From Bacteroidota bacterium (GTDB lineage: Bacteria > Bacteroidota > Bacteroidia > Bacteroidales > JACABE01), in NCBI GenBank assembly GCA_026391675.1, contig JAPLDQ010000047.1, forward strand, positions 117,753-181,752: a stretch of DNA of 64,000 nucleotides. Direction: 5' to 3'. The notes beneath the pieces were generated by a model. It was not told the origin of the DNA and ran no database searches. It saw only the letters and a list, made by a program, of their open reading frames with translations. The translations under genes were made by a program, and so were the position numbers. Position 1 is the first letter of the stretch. Every line of letters begins with the position of its first letter. Below are positions 43,031 to 53,324 of this stretch, piece after piece.

Positions 43031-46000
43031 TCCATTAATTGCTGTTAACTATAATCCTTTAATCATGGATACTTTAATGATTGGATTACCATCTTCAAAA
43101 CAATTGGTTATCAGAAACACAGGTTGTGATTCATTAAAAGTAACAAATATTACACATTTACTCAGTGAATTTACTGTGAGTCCCACTAGTTTTGTAATAT
43201 TACCAAGAGATACAGCAGTGGTTAATGTTAATTTTTTATCTCTAAATATAGGTAATTATACAGATGTATTAACTATTTTTAATAATGCAGGTAACATTAA
43301 TGTTAATATGAAAGCTAAAACATTAGGTGCTCCTGAGATTATTACGTTACCCGATTTAATCACTGCCAATATCAGTTGTGATACTTCATCTGCCACTTTA
43401 CTCAAACTTAAAAATCCCGGAATTGTTCCCTTAAACTGGAATGCATTTGTTGCAGGTCAGGAAAAAGGAGCTTTACAGTTTAATGGTGTAAATAATTATA
43501 TCAGCACTGGTTACTGGAGTCCGGGTAATAAATGGACTGTGGAAGCCTGGGTTAATCCTGATGTACTTTCATATGGAACTAAACTTATAGCAGGATCAGC
43601 ATATGGATATGCACCATGGGGAATATGTATGGTTGACAGCAAATTTGCCGGAATATATTATTCTTCTCAAACAGGATATTCTCAAACACTTGTTGCAGAA
43701 AATTTCAATGTAACTGCCGGAGCTTGGTATCATGTTGCATGTACATATAATGGCACAACAATACGCTTGTTTATTAATGGGCAACAAGTAAAATCTGCTG
43801 TTGTAAATTCGAATTATACTGCATATAATTATCCATATATTGGTGGTGATCCAAGTTGGGCTAATTATTTCTCTGGAAAAATTGATGAGGTTAGAATTTG
43901 GAATATTGACCGGAGTCAGAGTAAAATAAGTTATACTATGAATCATATTATGCCCGAAAATGAAACCGGATTGCAGGCATATTGGTTATTTAACAAATTG
44001 AATGGAAGCACTGTATTTGACAAAACTTCAAATGGACGTAACGGTAATTTTAATGGAACAATAAATAGTGCAACATTTACTTCAAGTGCCTCACCTGCTT
44101 CCGATTGGGTTAATTTAAGTACTTATTCCGGAGTATTAGGTGTGGGTGATTCAACCTATATTAATGTTAATGTTAACAGGCATTTGCTGCCTCAGGGAAC
44201 ATATCCGTTTAATCTTATCATTCAATCTGATGACCCGGCAAAACCTTATGATACAACATTTATTACCTTAAATGCTCAGTATAATCTGACTCAGGTTGAT
44301 TTAGGCAGTGATACAAATTTATGCACAGGAAATTCATTAACTGTTTTTGCCGGAAGTTATTCTTCTTATGTTTGGAGTAATAATACATTTAATTCCAGTT
44401 TGAATGTTACATCAACCGGCACTTATAATGTATTGGTTACTGATGCAAATGGCTGTAAATTCAGAGATACCATATATGTTGGATTAACACAGTCACCTAT
44501 AGCTGATGGAGGACTTGATAAATCTGTTTGCCAGAATAATTCTGTATCAATAAATGGTTCAGCAACTGGCGGAACACCTCCATATCAATATATATGGAAA
44601 GACTATGTACAGAATATAGTTTCAAACGTTGCAAATTATTCATTTGTGCCAGCTAATTCCACTAAATTCTTCCTGAGTGTTACAGATAATAATGGCTGTC
44701 AGTCTCCTGTACAAGATACAGTTTATATAACTTTAAATCCTAATCCAATAGTAAGTGCAGGTAATGATACTACTATAAATTCAGGAACTTCAGTAATGCT
44801 TAATGGAAGTATTTCAGGCGGAACCTATCCTTATACAATTCAATGGTCACCATATACTTATATGTCAGCAACTAACATTTTAAATCCATTGGTAACACCC
44901 AATTATGCTATAAATTATTATTTAAATGTTACAGATGCAAATAATTGTTCAGCTAATGATGGTGTTAATATAAATGTGAAATATATTCTATCGGGTTTTG
45001 TTGTTTATAATAATGTAAATCAGACACCTATGCCAAATGTTAAGGTTTATCTGGAAAATTCTTCCAATGTCCTGAAAGACTCTGTTTTAACTGCTACTGA
45101 TGGATCTTTTATGTTTTCAAAGGTTGATCCCGGCACTAACTTTTTATATGCAAAACCTGTAGCCACATTTGGTGGGGTTAATGCAACCGATGCTTTAGGA
45201 ATTAGACGGCATATTGTAGGCTTTAGTACATTATCAGGTGTAAATAGCTCTGCTGCAGATGTAAACGGAAGTACTACAATATCAAGTGCCGATGCTTTGG
45301 TAATATTAAGACGAACAATTGGACTGATATCTTCATTCCCTGTAAGTGACTGGACATCCGAAAAACCCGGCGTATATATGTATTACAATGTCATGAATAT
45401 ATCGCTAAAGGTTTTATGTACAGGAGATGTTAATGGATCTTACAATATTTTCTCATCAAAATCTACTGAAGCAGAACCTGAACTTAGTTGTATCCCTCTT
45501 TCAAACAAAGTAATTGCCGGAGAAACCTTTAACTTGCCTGTTAATTTCACTAAAAAAATTAAGCTTGGAGCAGTTACATTAAATTTCAGATATCCGCATA
45601 ATTTAATTGATATTATTGGGGTAACTTCAAATGGAAATGAAGTTGAATACTCAATAAAGAATGATATCTTATCATTAGCTATGGCTGATGAAAAAGGATT
45701 AGAAATCAATGGCAATAATTTATTATTAATTAAGTGCAGGGTAAAATCTGATGCTTTAAATAATAATATTGCTATTTCGTTAAGCGGTCAAAATGAACTG
45801 GCTGATATTAATGGAAAAGTAATAAGTGGGTTACAATTAGAAACCAATTGTCTGGGTATAGCCGAAAAGTTTAGTGAATACAAACTGGAAGATATTTATC
45901 CAAATCCATTTTCTGATATTACAACAGTTCGGATTTTTATTCCTGAAGATGCTTCTTTACGTTTAAGTATTATCAATTCTTTGGGTGTTGAAGTAAAATC

Positions 46001-46148
46001 AATACAAACTGAAAGACTATCAACTGGCTGGCACGAACTTAAAATTAATGCCGGAGAACTAACGCAGGGCGCTTATATGTACCGTATGCAGGCAGTTGGG
46101 TCTAATACTACATTTGATCAAACAAGAAGAATGATGATAATCCGATAA
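43008..46148 (+). CDS. Giant T9SS surface protein, 3' part: LamG, dockerin-like, cohesin-like, sorting domain
   Basis: 1046 residues, overlapping the previous frame by 23 bases and lacking a signal peptide. It opens with an ASH domain whose N-terminal third seems missing. LamG domain (LQFNGVNNYISTG, about 150-315) and PKD/SprB-like domains (430-657) follow. A Cna/carboxypeptidase-regulatory-like fold (SGFVVYNNVNQTPMPNVKVYLEN) leads to a dockerin-like domain (720-778): GGVNATDALGIRRHIVG, then ADVNGSTTISSADALVILRRTIG with a complete calcium loop. LCTGDVNGSY (805-812) and a cohesin-like domain (about 825-950) come next, then a type A T9SS tail (IYPNPFSD ... TQGAYMYRM). Probably the end of the gene at 35483. 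Expression as a separate protein is unlikely. Confidence 0.8.
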   Translation: MVSVIKANPLIAVNYNPLIMDTLMIGLPSSKQLVIRNTGCDSLKVTNITHLLSEFTVSPTSFVILPRDTAVVNVNFLSLNIGNYTDVLTIFNNAGNINVNMKAKTLGAPEIITLPDLITANISCDTSSATLLKLKNPGIVPLNWNAFVAGQEKGALQFNGVNNYISTGYWSPGNKWTVEAWVNPDVLSYGTKLIAGSAYGYAPWGICMVDSKFAGIYYSSQTGYSQTLVAENFNVTAGAWYHVACTYNGTTIRLFINGQQVKSAVVNSNYTAYNYPYIGGDPSWANYFSGKIDEVRIWNIDRSQSKISYTMNHIMPENETGLQAYWLFNKLNGSTVFDKTSNGRNGNFNGTINSATFTSSASPASDWVNLSTYSGVLGVGDSTYINVNVNRHLLPQGTYPFNLIIQSDDPAKPYDTTFITLNAQYNLTQVDLGSDTNLCTGNSLTVFAGSYSSYVWSNNTFNSSLNVTSTGTYNVLVTDANGCKFRDTIYVGLTQSPIADGGLDKSVCQNNSVSINGSATGGTPPYQYIWKDYVQNIVSNVANYSFVPANSTKFFLSVTDNNGCQSPVQDTVYITLNPNPIVSAGNDTTINSGTSVMLNGSISGGTYPYTIQWSPYTYMSATNILNPLVTPNYAINYYLNVTDANNCSANDGVNINVKYILSGFVVYNNVNQTPMPNVKVYLENSSNVLKDSVLTATDGSFMFSKVDPGTNFLYAKPVATFGGVNATDALGIRRHIVGFSTLSGVNSSAADVNGSTTISSADALVILRRTIGLISSFPVSDWTSEKPGVYMYYNVMNISLKVLCTGDVNGSYNIFSSKSTEAEPELSCIPLSNKVIAGETFNLPVNFTKKIKLGAVTLNFRYPHNLIDIIGVTSNGNEVEYSIKNDILSLAMADEKGLEINGNNLLLIKCRVKSDALNNNIAISLSGQNELADINGKVISGLQLETNCLGIAEKFSEYKLEDIYPNPFSDITTVRIFIPEDASLRLSIINSLGVEVKSIQTERLSTGWHELKINAGELTQGAYMYRMQAVGSNTTFDQTRRMMIIR

Positions 46149-46185
46149 TGCAATAAATTATTGATTTTTGAAAAAACAAGAAATC

Positions 46186-49100
46186 ATGGAAACAAAAAGC
46201 ATATATAATAATTCTGAAAGTAAATCAGGAAACAATATATTTCAAAAATTCTCAGCTATGAAAAGAAGTATATTAATGGCTATTTTCAGCTTAATGCTGT
46301 TGCAGCCGATTTTTGCTCAAACAGTTATGATAAAGGCCGACACCATTGTGGCTAGTCAGGGCGATAGTATTGACGTTGCTATCAGGGCTCAGAATCTGCC
46401 TCAAATCGGGTCTCTTACTTTATATATTCAATTCAATACCACAGTTTTGAATTATGGACGGTATCTAAACCTCAATCCTGCATTATTAGCCGGAAATCCA
46501 TTAATAAATAAAGTTGGAAATACCATCATAATATCCTGGGCTGAAATAAATGGCGCAACATTAGGTACTGACAAAATTGTTGATTTAAGGTTTATGTATA
46601 ACGGTGGAGTTTCTCCAATAACTTTTACAACAGGCTGTGAAGTTACTAATTTGATTGGTAATGTTTTAACACCTCCTGTAGTTTACAGAGGAGGTAGTGT
46701 TACAGCTACATTATCATTAAATATAGTTTCGGCTAATAATGCTGTTTGTCTTGGCGATTCGTTGAAATTAACAGCTCAGGCAATAAATGGCTATGGTAAT
46801 TATACTTACAGCTGGTCATCAGATCCTGCTGGCGTGTCTTCAACTGCTTCTAATATCTGGGCAAAACCATTAGTTAATACAACCTATTATGTTACAGTAA
46901 GCGATGGAGTTGATATTGTTAGTGCAAATATACCCATTACCATCTTTACTGATCCTCAGCCTTCTACTGTTTCTAATATGATTCCCGCTAATAATACATT
47001 GAACCTTTCGCCTCCTCTTCAACTCTCATGGGCACCGGCTTCTTATGCGTCAACATATGACCTGTATTTATGGTCTGCAGACAGTGTAAACAGACCAGCT
47101 TCTCCAATATTATTTAATACATCTCAAATTAATTATACTGTAACTTCTGGTTTAAATTGGGGAAAATCTTATAAATGGCAAGTTGTATCCAAAAATCTGT
47201 GCCATATCACAAATGGTCCCGTTCAGCAATTCAGTATCAGGGCATTACCTGATCTGCATGTTACTCAAATCACTACATCTCAGGCTTATGCAGGACAACC
47301 GTTAACAATTTCATGGACTGTAAAAAATGATGGCTTAGGTGCAACAACCGGTCCATGGGAAGATCATTTATGGATTTCACCGGATATTGAAATCAGAATC
47401 GGTGAAGATATCGGACTTGGTACTATTCAGAATATGAGTTATTTAGGACCGGGACAAAGTTATACAAATTCTGTTCAGGTAAATCTTCCAAATAATATAA
47501 TGGCTTCTTATTATATATTTGTAGTTGCTGATGCCTGCGATGCCTTATTTATTGACTGGACACCATGCGGAAACGGTGCAAGTAACGCCCCGGTACCATA
47601 TACACCAAATGTTTCAGGAGTGCCTTATCCATATATAAACGGTTGGGTACATTGTAACGGATCTATGCCCGAAGTTAATGATCTTGATAATTTCTTTTAC
47701 AAACAAATTGATGTTATTATGCCACCTGTGCCTGATCTGACAGTTAATCAGATTGTAGCACCAACAAATGCTTTTTCTGGTCAACAGATATATATCCCAT
47801 TTTCTATAAAAAATCAAGGTTATACCACTGCAACCGGAACATGGAATGATGCTGTTTATATAAGTGCAGATACAGCATTTAACCCGTCAACAGCTACTTT
47901 ATTAGGAACATATTCAAGATCACAGGCATTGCAACCGGATAGTATTTATTTTAAAAATGTTCAGGTTACGATTCCTTCAAATATATTAGGCACATATTAC
48001 CTATATATTAAAACAGATGCAACCAATCAGGTATTTGAAAATGTATATGAAAACAATAATTTAATGAAAAGTGTGCCATTTCAGATATTTTTAACGCCTC
48101 CACCGGATTTGGTAGTAACTAATATTATTGCATCCGATACATTATACAATAAAGATATAGCAAGTATTAAATTTACAGTTAAAAATCAAGGCGCTACTGC
48201 TACCAGCAGTGGACACTGGATTGATAAAGTTTATTTATGCAATGCTTCTAATTATAACCTAAGTAATGCCTTTTTGGTAGGCTCCTATTATCGCAATGCA
48301 GAACTTGATGTGGATAGCAGTTATTTAGCTACAACCACTGTAATAATTCCTCCGGGTATAAGTGGTCCTTATTATTTCTATGTAAAAACGGATGCCAGTT
48401 TAAGTGTATTTGAATTTACCAATGATAGCAATAATGTGCTTCGACAGTCACAACCCAGTTTGATAATCACCCCTGACCTTATAGTGACAAATGTTGAAGG
48501 ACCTGTTTTTGAAAATAATAACCAACCCATCAGTGTTTCATGGACTGTAAAAAATAACAGTAAGGGTAAATTAATCGAAACTCCTGTTATTGATAAAATA
48601 TTTGTTTCAAAAACAAATACATTTTATCCTGATTCTGTATTACTTGCCGGCGAATTAGCTTATAATCTTATTTTGTCAGGAGGAGATTCAGTCTTAAAAC
48701 AAGTTACAGTTAATTTACCTCAAAATATCAGCGGGAACTATTATATATTTGCATATACAGATTATACCAATACTGTGTATGAATCACCATCTGAAACGAA
48801 TAATGCAAAAAGCAGTATTAATACTATTCAGATTAATAAACCAGATTTAATTGTCAGCGATTTTACTTATCCTGAAATACTTAACTCAGGTCAAACTGCT
48901 AATTTTGAATGGAAAGTTAAAAATATTGGTCAGGGACAGATTGTAAATAAAAAATTGACTGACAAAATTTATTTATCTAAAGCCACAACATATAAACCGG
49001 ATTCAGTAATTGAAATTGGCGCATTAACTTATACGCAAACACAATTAATTTCTTCTGATAGTGTTGTTAAAACATTGAATATTTCTATACCAAATATTCT

Positions 49101-52002
49101 TACAGGTAATTATTATGTTTATGCTTATACCGATGCAAAAGATACCATTTATGAAGGAGCAAATGAGAATAATAATACAAAAAGAAGTATTAATACTATA
49201 GCTGTAATTAATCCAAATTTAACGGTAAGTAATATTACACATATAACTTCAATAAATTCAGGACAGTCATTAAATTTACAATGGACTACCAAGAATATTG
49301 GCTTAGGTAAGTTGTACTATTCAAATGTTGCAGATAAAATTTATTTATCATCTTCTCCAAATTTTCAGTTGGATTCCGTGGTACCTCTTGGCATATATAA
49401 TTACAATGTTACGTTGCTTTATGGTGATAGCATCAATAATCAAATGATGGTTACTATTCCCAATGGTGTTTCCGGAAATTATTATATATTTGTTCAAACC
49501 AATTATAACCTCTTGGTTTATGAGGGAGGTCTTACTTCCGATAACAGGGCAAAAGGTGCTTTAATTCACATTACACTTGCTCCATGGGCTGATTTGCAGG
49601 TTACAGCTATGACAATAACTGATTCCATTACTCCCGGTGAAAGTTTTACAGTTAACTTTAATGTTAAAAACAAAGGGAATACTTCAATTATGAATACAAG
49701 CTGGAATGATAATCTGTATATTTCAAGTTCTTCAGATTTTGATACAACAGCAATATTATTATCTACCTTCGTACATTCACAAACCTTAGACACAGGTATT
49801 ACATATCAGAATCCATATACTTCATTACTCTCATCATCATTTACCAGCGGGTATTATTTCTTCTTTGCTCAAACCGATGAGAGTAACACCGTATTTGAAT
49901 ATTTATATGAAAACAATAATATATACCGGAGTAATCCAATTTATATTAAACCATATCCGGTTAATTTAGCGCTAACTTCATTTACAGCTCCTGATTCATC
50001 TTTCTCAGGTCAGAATATTACGGTTCAATGGACAACAATAAATAATAGCAATAAACCCACTTTGCCTTCATACTGGTATGATGCAATTTATCTTTCAACA
50101 GATACCATATGGAATCCCGGAAGTGATGTATTATTAAAATCTTTTAAACAAAACGGACCGTTATTACCCGGTAATTCATATTCAAACTCACAAAGTGTTC
50201 AAATACCAAACGGATTGAACGGTAACTATTATTTGATTTTTGTTACAGACAATACGAATATTAACAATGAATTGGTTACCAGCGATAACCGGAAATTAAA
50301 ATCTTATAATAATCATGCTGCTATTTTTAAGATTAAGCTTACACCTTCTCCTGATTTGTTTGTAAAAACATTTACTGCGCCTCAACAATGTATAGCAGGT
50401 CAGCCATTTAAGGTTGTGTTTAAAGTTAAAAATCAGGGAGCAGGACCCACAACCCTAGGTAATTGGACAGATAAAGTTTATTTATCAAGCGATTTTACGA
50501 TAAGTAATGGAGATATTAATATTGGGACCTACAATTATTCAGGTGGTATTTTAGATACAGCACAATATTATCAGGATTCAATGAATGTTACAATTCCTGT
50601 AGGAAATGCAGGTAATTTTATTCTGATATTTAAAACCGATAATGCCGATGTTGTTTACGAATTTAATGGCGAAGGAAATAATACAGCTAATTCCTTTATT
50701 ATTGTAACTCAACCACCTCCTGCAGATATTATTGTTAACAGTATTGCTGTTCCTGATAGCGCAATGGTTGGTAATTATTCAAATATTTCCTGGACAATTC
50801 AAAATATCGGTCCAAATCCTGCTACTGGTATAATGAAAGATATGGTATATCTATCAGCAGATACTATTTGGGATATGAATGATAAATTAATCGGCGATTT
50901 TAATGCTTCTATAAACTTACCAACTTTAGGAACTCAAATACGCAGTATAAATGCTAAAATTGCCGGAGTTGCTATTGGAGATTATCATGTAATTGTTCGG
51001 ACTGATATCTTAAATAATATCTATGAAAGCAATGATACCAATAATACATCCTATTCATCATCAACTGCTTATGTAAATATGAAACGTTTGCAGTTTAATG
51101 TAGCTAAAAATGATACACTTTATAATAATACTGATTTATATTATATGTTAGAAGTACCGGACTCATTAAAGGGTCAGTCCATGCTTTCTACATTAAAAGC
51201 TGATTCTCTCAATGGATCTAACGAAATGTATCTGAAATATAATCAATTATCAACGCGTTTGAACTATGATTATACACATTCATATCCATATCAGGGCAAT
51301 CAGGAATTATTAGTCCCTTATTTGTTTAAAGGTAATTATTATATGCTTTTGTATGGAAGAACATTGGTTTCGAATTTGCAGAAAATAAAACTCTACCCTG
51401 AAATTCTTAAATTTGATGTTCGATCAATAAATTCAAATAAAGGTGGTAATACAGGTAATATTACAGTTGAATTATTAGGTTCAAAGTTTAATTCATATTT
51501 GAAAGTTAAATTAGTAAAAGGGCTGGATACTATTTACGCAAATAATCTTCAATTTGTTAATATCACAAAAGTATTTGTTCGTTTTGATCTTAAAGATGCA
51601 AGTCCGGGATTTTATAATGTAATAGTCGAACATCTTTGCGAAGGTACTAAAGTAATTCCTAACGGGTTTGAAGTTAAAAATGGTGCACCAAATTATCTTT
51701 CAATTAATGCTGTTGCACCAAACAATGTTCGCCCCGGAAGAGTTGCTACTTTTACAGTCGAATATGCAAATCTCGGAAATACTGATATTGTTGCACCTTC
51801 AATCGATATTAAGAGTTACGCCGGTTCACCAATTTCTGTTGATGCTGCCGGATTATCAAGCAACAAAACTTTAATTCATATACCTTTACAAATTCAAGGT
51901 GAACCAACTAATATACTCAGACCTGGCGTTACAGGTTCAATTGTAATTTACACCCGAACCATTGCTGGTTTAGGCTTTACGATTTCAGTTTCTAATCAAT
52001 AA
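46186..52002 (+). CDS. Giant protein: N-terminal cohesin-like domain and ten CARDB domains
   Basis: 1938 residues from ATG at 46186; a TTG 18 bases earlier is less likely, and an ATG at 46258 directly before the signal peptide is an alternative. The signal peptide ends LQPIFAQ. The mature protein opens with a cohesin-like domain of about 130 residues (MIKADTIVASQGDSIDVAIR ... IGSLTLYIQFN ... IISWAEINGATLG). An immunoglobulin-like and a fibronectin-like domain follow, then ten CARDB units of about 125 residues, each starting with D-L-x-V-T-x-I and having the W-T/S-V-K-N-x-G motif. The end lacks a T9SS domain and stops within another CARDB-like fold (RPGVTGSIVIYTRTIAGLGF), so it could be truncated or depend on a partner. 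It starts 37 bases after the previous gene. Confidence 0.8.
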   Translation: METKSIYNNSESKSGNNIFQKFSAMKRSILMAIFSLMLLQPIFAQTVMIKADTIVASQGDSIDVAIRAQNLPQIGSLTLYIQFNTTVLNYGRYLNLNPALLAGNPLINKVGNTIIISWAEINGATLGTDKIVDLRFMYNGGVSPITFTTGCEVTNLIGNVLTPPVVYRGGSVTATLSLNIVSANNAVCLGDSLKLTAQAINGYGNYTYSWSSDPAGVSSTASNIWAKPLVNTTYYVTVSDGVDIVSANIPITIFTDPQPSTVSNMIPANNTLNLSPPLQLSWAPASYASTYDLYLWSADSVNRPASPILFNTSQINYTVTSGLNWGKSYKWQVVSKNLCHITNGPVQQFSIRALPDLHVTQITTSQAYAGQPLTISWTVKNDGLGATTGPWEDHLWISPDIEIRIGEDIGLGTIQNMSYLGPGQSYTNSVQVNLPNNIMASYYIFVVADACDALFIDWTPCGNGASNAPVPYTPNVSGVPYPYINGWVHCNGSMPEVNDLDNFFYKQIDVIMPPVPDLTVNQIVAPTNAFSGQQIYIPFSIKNQGYTTATGTWNDAVYISADTAFNPSTATLLGTYSRSQALQPDSIYFKNVQVTIPSNILGTYYLYIKTDATNQVFENVYENNNLMKSVPFQIFLTPPPDLVVTNIIASDTLYNKDIASIKFTVKNQGATATSSGHWIDKVYLCNASNYNLSNAFLVGSYYRNAELDVDSSYLATTTVIIPPGISGPYYFYVKTDASLSVFEFTNDSNNVLRQSQPSLIITPDLIVTNVEGPVFENNNQPISVSWTVKNNSKGKLIETPVIDKIFVSKTNTFYPDSVLLAGELAYNLILSGGDSVLKQVTVNLPQNISGNYYIFAYTDYTNTVYESPSETNNAKSSINTIQINKPDLIVSDFTYPEILNSGQTANFEWKVKNIGQGQIVNKKLTDKIYLSKATTYKPDSVIEIGALTYTQTQLISSDSVVKTLNISIPNILTGNYYVYAYTDAKDTIYEGANENNNTKRSINTIAVINPNLTVSNITHITSINSGQSLNLQWTTKNIGLGKLYYSNVADKIYLSSSPNFQLDSVVPLGIYNYNVTLLYGDSINNQMMVTIPNGVSGNYYIFVQTNYNLLVYEGGLTSDNRAKGALIHITLAPWADLQVTAMTITDSITPGESFTVNFNVKNKGNTSIMNTSWNDNLYISSSSDFDTTAILLSTFVHSQTLDTGITYQNPYTSLLSSSFTSGYYFFFAQTDESNTVFEYLYENNNIYRSNPIYIKPYPVNLALTSFTAPDSSFSGQNITVQWTTINNSNKPTLPSYWYDAIYLSTDTIWNPGSDVLLKSFKQNGPLLPGNSYSNSQSVQIPNGLNGNYYLIFVTDNTNINNELVTSDNRKLKSYNNHAAIFKIKLTPSPDLFVKTFTAPQQCIAGQPFKVVFKVKNQGAGPTTLGNWTDKVYLSSDFTISNGDINIGTYNYSGGILDTAQYYQDSMNVTIPVGNAGNFILIFKTDNADVVYEFNGEGNNTANSFIIVTQPPPADIIVNSIAVPDSAMVGNYSNISWTIQNIGPNPATGIMKDMVYLSADTIWDMNDKLIGDFNASINLPTLGTQIRSINAKIAGVAIGDYHVIVRTDILNNIYESNDTNNTSYSSSTAYVNMKRLQFNVAKNDTLYNNTDLYYMLEVPDSLKGQSMLSTLKADSLNGSNEMYLKYNQLSTRLNYDYTHSYPYQGNQELLVPYLFKGNYYMLLYGRTLVSNLQKIKLYPEILKFDVRSINSNKGGNTGNITVELLGSKFNSYLKVKLVKGLDTIYANNLQFVNITKVFVRFDLKDASPGFYNVIVEHLCEGTKVIPNGFEVKNGAPNYLSINAVAPNNVRPGRVATFTVEYANLGNTDIVAPSIDIKSYAGSPISVDAAGLSSNKTLIHIPLQIQGEPTNILRPGVTGSIVIYTRTIAGLGFTISVSNQ

Positions 52003-52018
52003 TTTAATTGAATAAACT

Positions 52019-53215
52019 ATGAAAATCATTGATAAAAAAATAAGAAAAATGACAAGTAAAAATCTGATACTTGGCTATTTAGCAATAGTTATTGCATTTA
52101 GTATACTATTGCCTTACAGAGCGCAATCTCAGCAATATGCAGGACCCAATAAGACCATAATGAAAGATTCCAGTGTTGTAATCGGAGGTACCGGGAGTTG
52201 CAATAATTGTTGCTATAAATGGTCTCCGGCTACAGGGCTTAGCAGTACTACTGTAAAAAATCCTACTGCCAACCCTCAAGCCACAACAACATATACTGTA
52301 AAAGTTACCGGTGATAACTTTAATTTAAATGTAGTTGAAGCAATGACAGTTACGGTTAAAGATGGTTTGAATGGAATTACAGCTGTCCCAAAACAATGTT
52401 GCTGGAAAAAAGGGGATGGAATTACGCTCGACCAATTTACGATAACTACTGATCCTCCCGGTTTGGAAAATACAGTTACGTTGAGCCCAACAACAGTACC
52501 TACCAATATTTTCTCAAATTCAGTTGGTTCATTACCTGTCGTATTTACAGGCAGAGGTCCTAATAATACAACAATAAGCACAACTGTAAATATTTCAGCT
52601 GTTGATGAAGATGCTCAATCTCAGGTTCAGACAGGTCTTGGTCAGTTTAAACCTGAAGAAATAGTTAAATATGTTGACGATATCATCAATAATGTAAAAA
52701 TGGGCCCTTGTGGTCCTACCGGAGGTCCCAGTGCTAATGTTAGCTTTTCAACAGGAAAACTTTGTTGTCCTAAAGCAGGATGTGTAAAGGATATGTATGC
52801 ATACAACGGTACTTATAATTATGATATTGGTTATCAATGTGATTTTCCTTTCTATGGTGTACCTTATATAGCTTCTTTAAACTTTAGAATAGCAGCCAGT
52901 GTTGGTGCAGCTTTGTCACTCGGAAATGTAAAAACTACATGCGATGGGGTTGATGTTTGCTATAATTTAGGTGTTCAGGCAAGTATTAGTGGAGGTGTCA
53001 GCGGTACTATTTTAGGCGGTAAAGTTATCGATGCAAGTCTGATGTTGGTTGCCACTATTGCGCTTGATCCAATAGAATATTGTATGCCTTCAGGGGCTAC
53101 CAAATGTTTGGGTAATGTTTGTGTAAAGGCTGATATTGTAGGAACTGTAACTACACTTAGTTTTTGGACTAAGCAAGTAAGCGTAAATCTGATTTCACAA
53201 AGATGCTGGAAATAA
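52019..53215 (+). CDS. Cysteine-rich exported protein
   Basis: 398 residues with a signal peptide (about residues 12-38, ending RAQSQ). The N-terminal part is a PKD/SprB-like domain: NKTIMKDSSVVIGGTG, ATGLSSTTVKNPTANPQATTTYTV. The mature protein has 16 Cys, several in pairs (CNNCC, QCCWKK, KLCCPKAGC), which is unusual for these surface proteins and suggests a disulfide-rich fold. The C-terminal half contains alternating Gly/Ala/Val strands (ASVGAALSLGNV, GVQASISGGVSGTILGGKV) that may form a barrel or amyloid-like sheet. No family recognised. It lies 16 bases after the CARDB gene and shares its transcript. Confidence 0.65.
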   Translation: MKIIDKKIRKMTSKNLILGYLAIVIAFSILLPYRAQSQQYAGPNKTIMKDSSVVIGGTGSCNNCCYKWSPATGLSSTTVKNPTANPQATTTYTVKVTGDNFNLNVVEAMTVTVKDGLNGITAVPKQCCWKKGDGITLDQFTITTDPPGLENTVTLSPTTVPTNIFSNSVGSLPVVFTGRGPNNTTISTTVNISAVDEDAQSQVQTGLGQFKPEEIVKYVDDIINNVKMGPCGPTGGPSANVSFSTGKLCCPKAGCVKDMYAYNGTYNYDIGYQCDFPFYGVPYIASLNFRIAASVGAALSLGNVKTTCDGVDVCYNLGVQASISGGVSGTILGGKVIDASLMLVATIALDPIEYCMPSGATKCLGNVCVKADIVGTVTTLSFWTKQVSVNLISQRCWK

Positions 53216-53324
53216 ATTAATATAATCAAGTTATGAAATAGCCATAAGTATAATATTCTAATAATCCGAAAATGATATTATGGCGTATTCCATGTGACCA
53301 ATAAAAAAATAAAAATTATAACAC

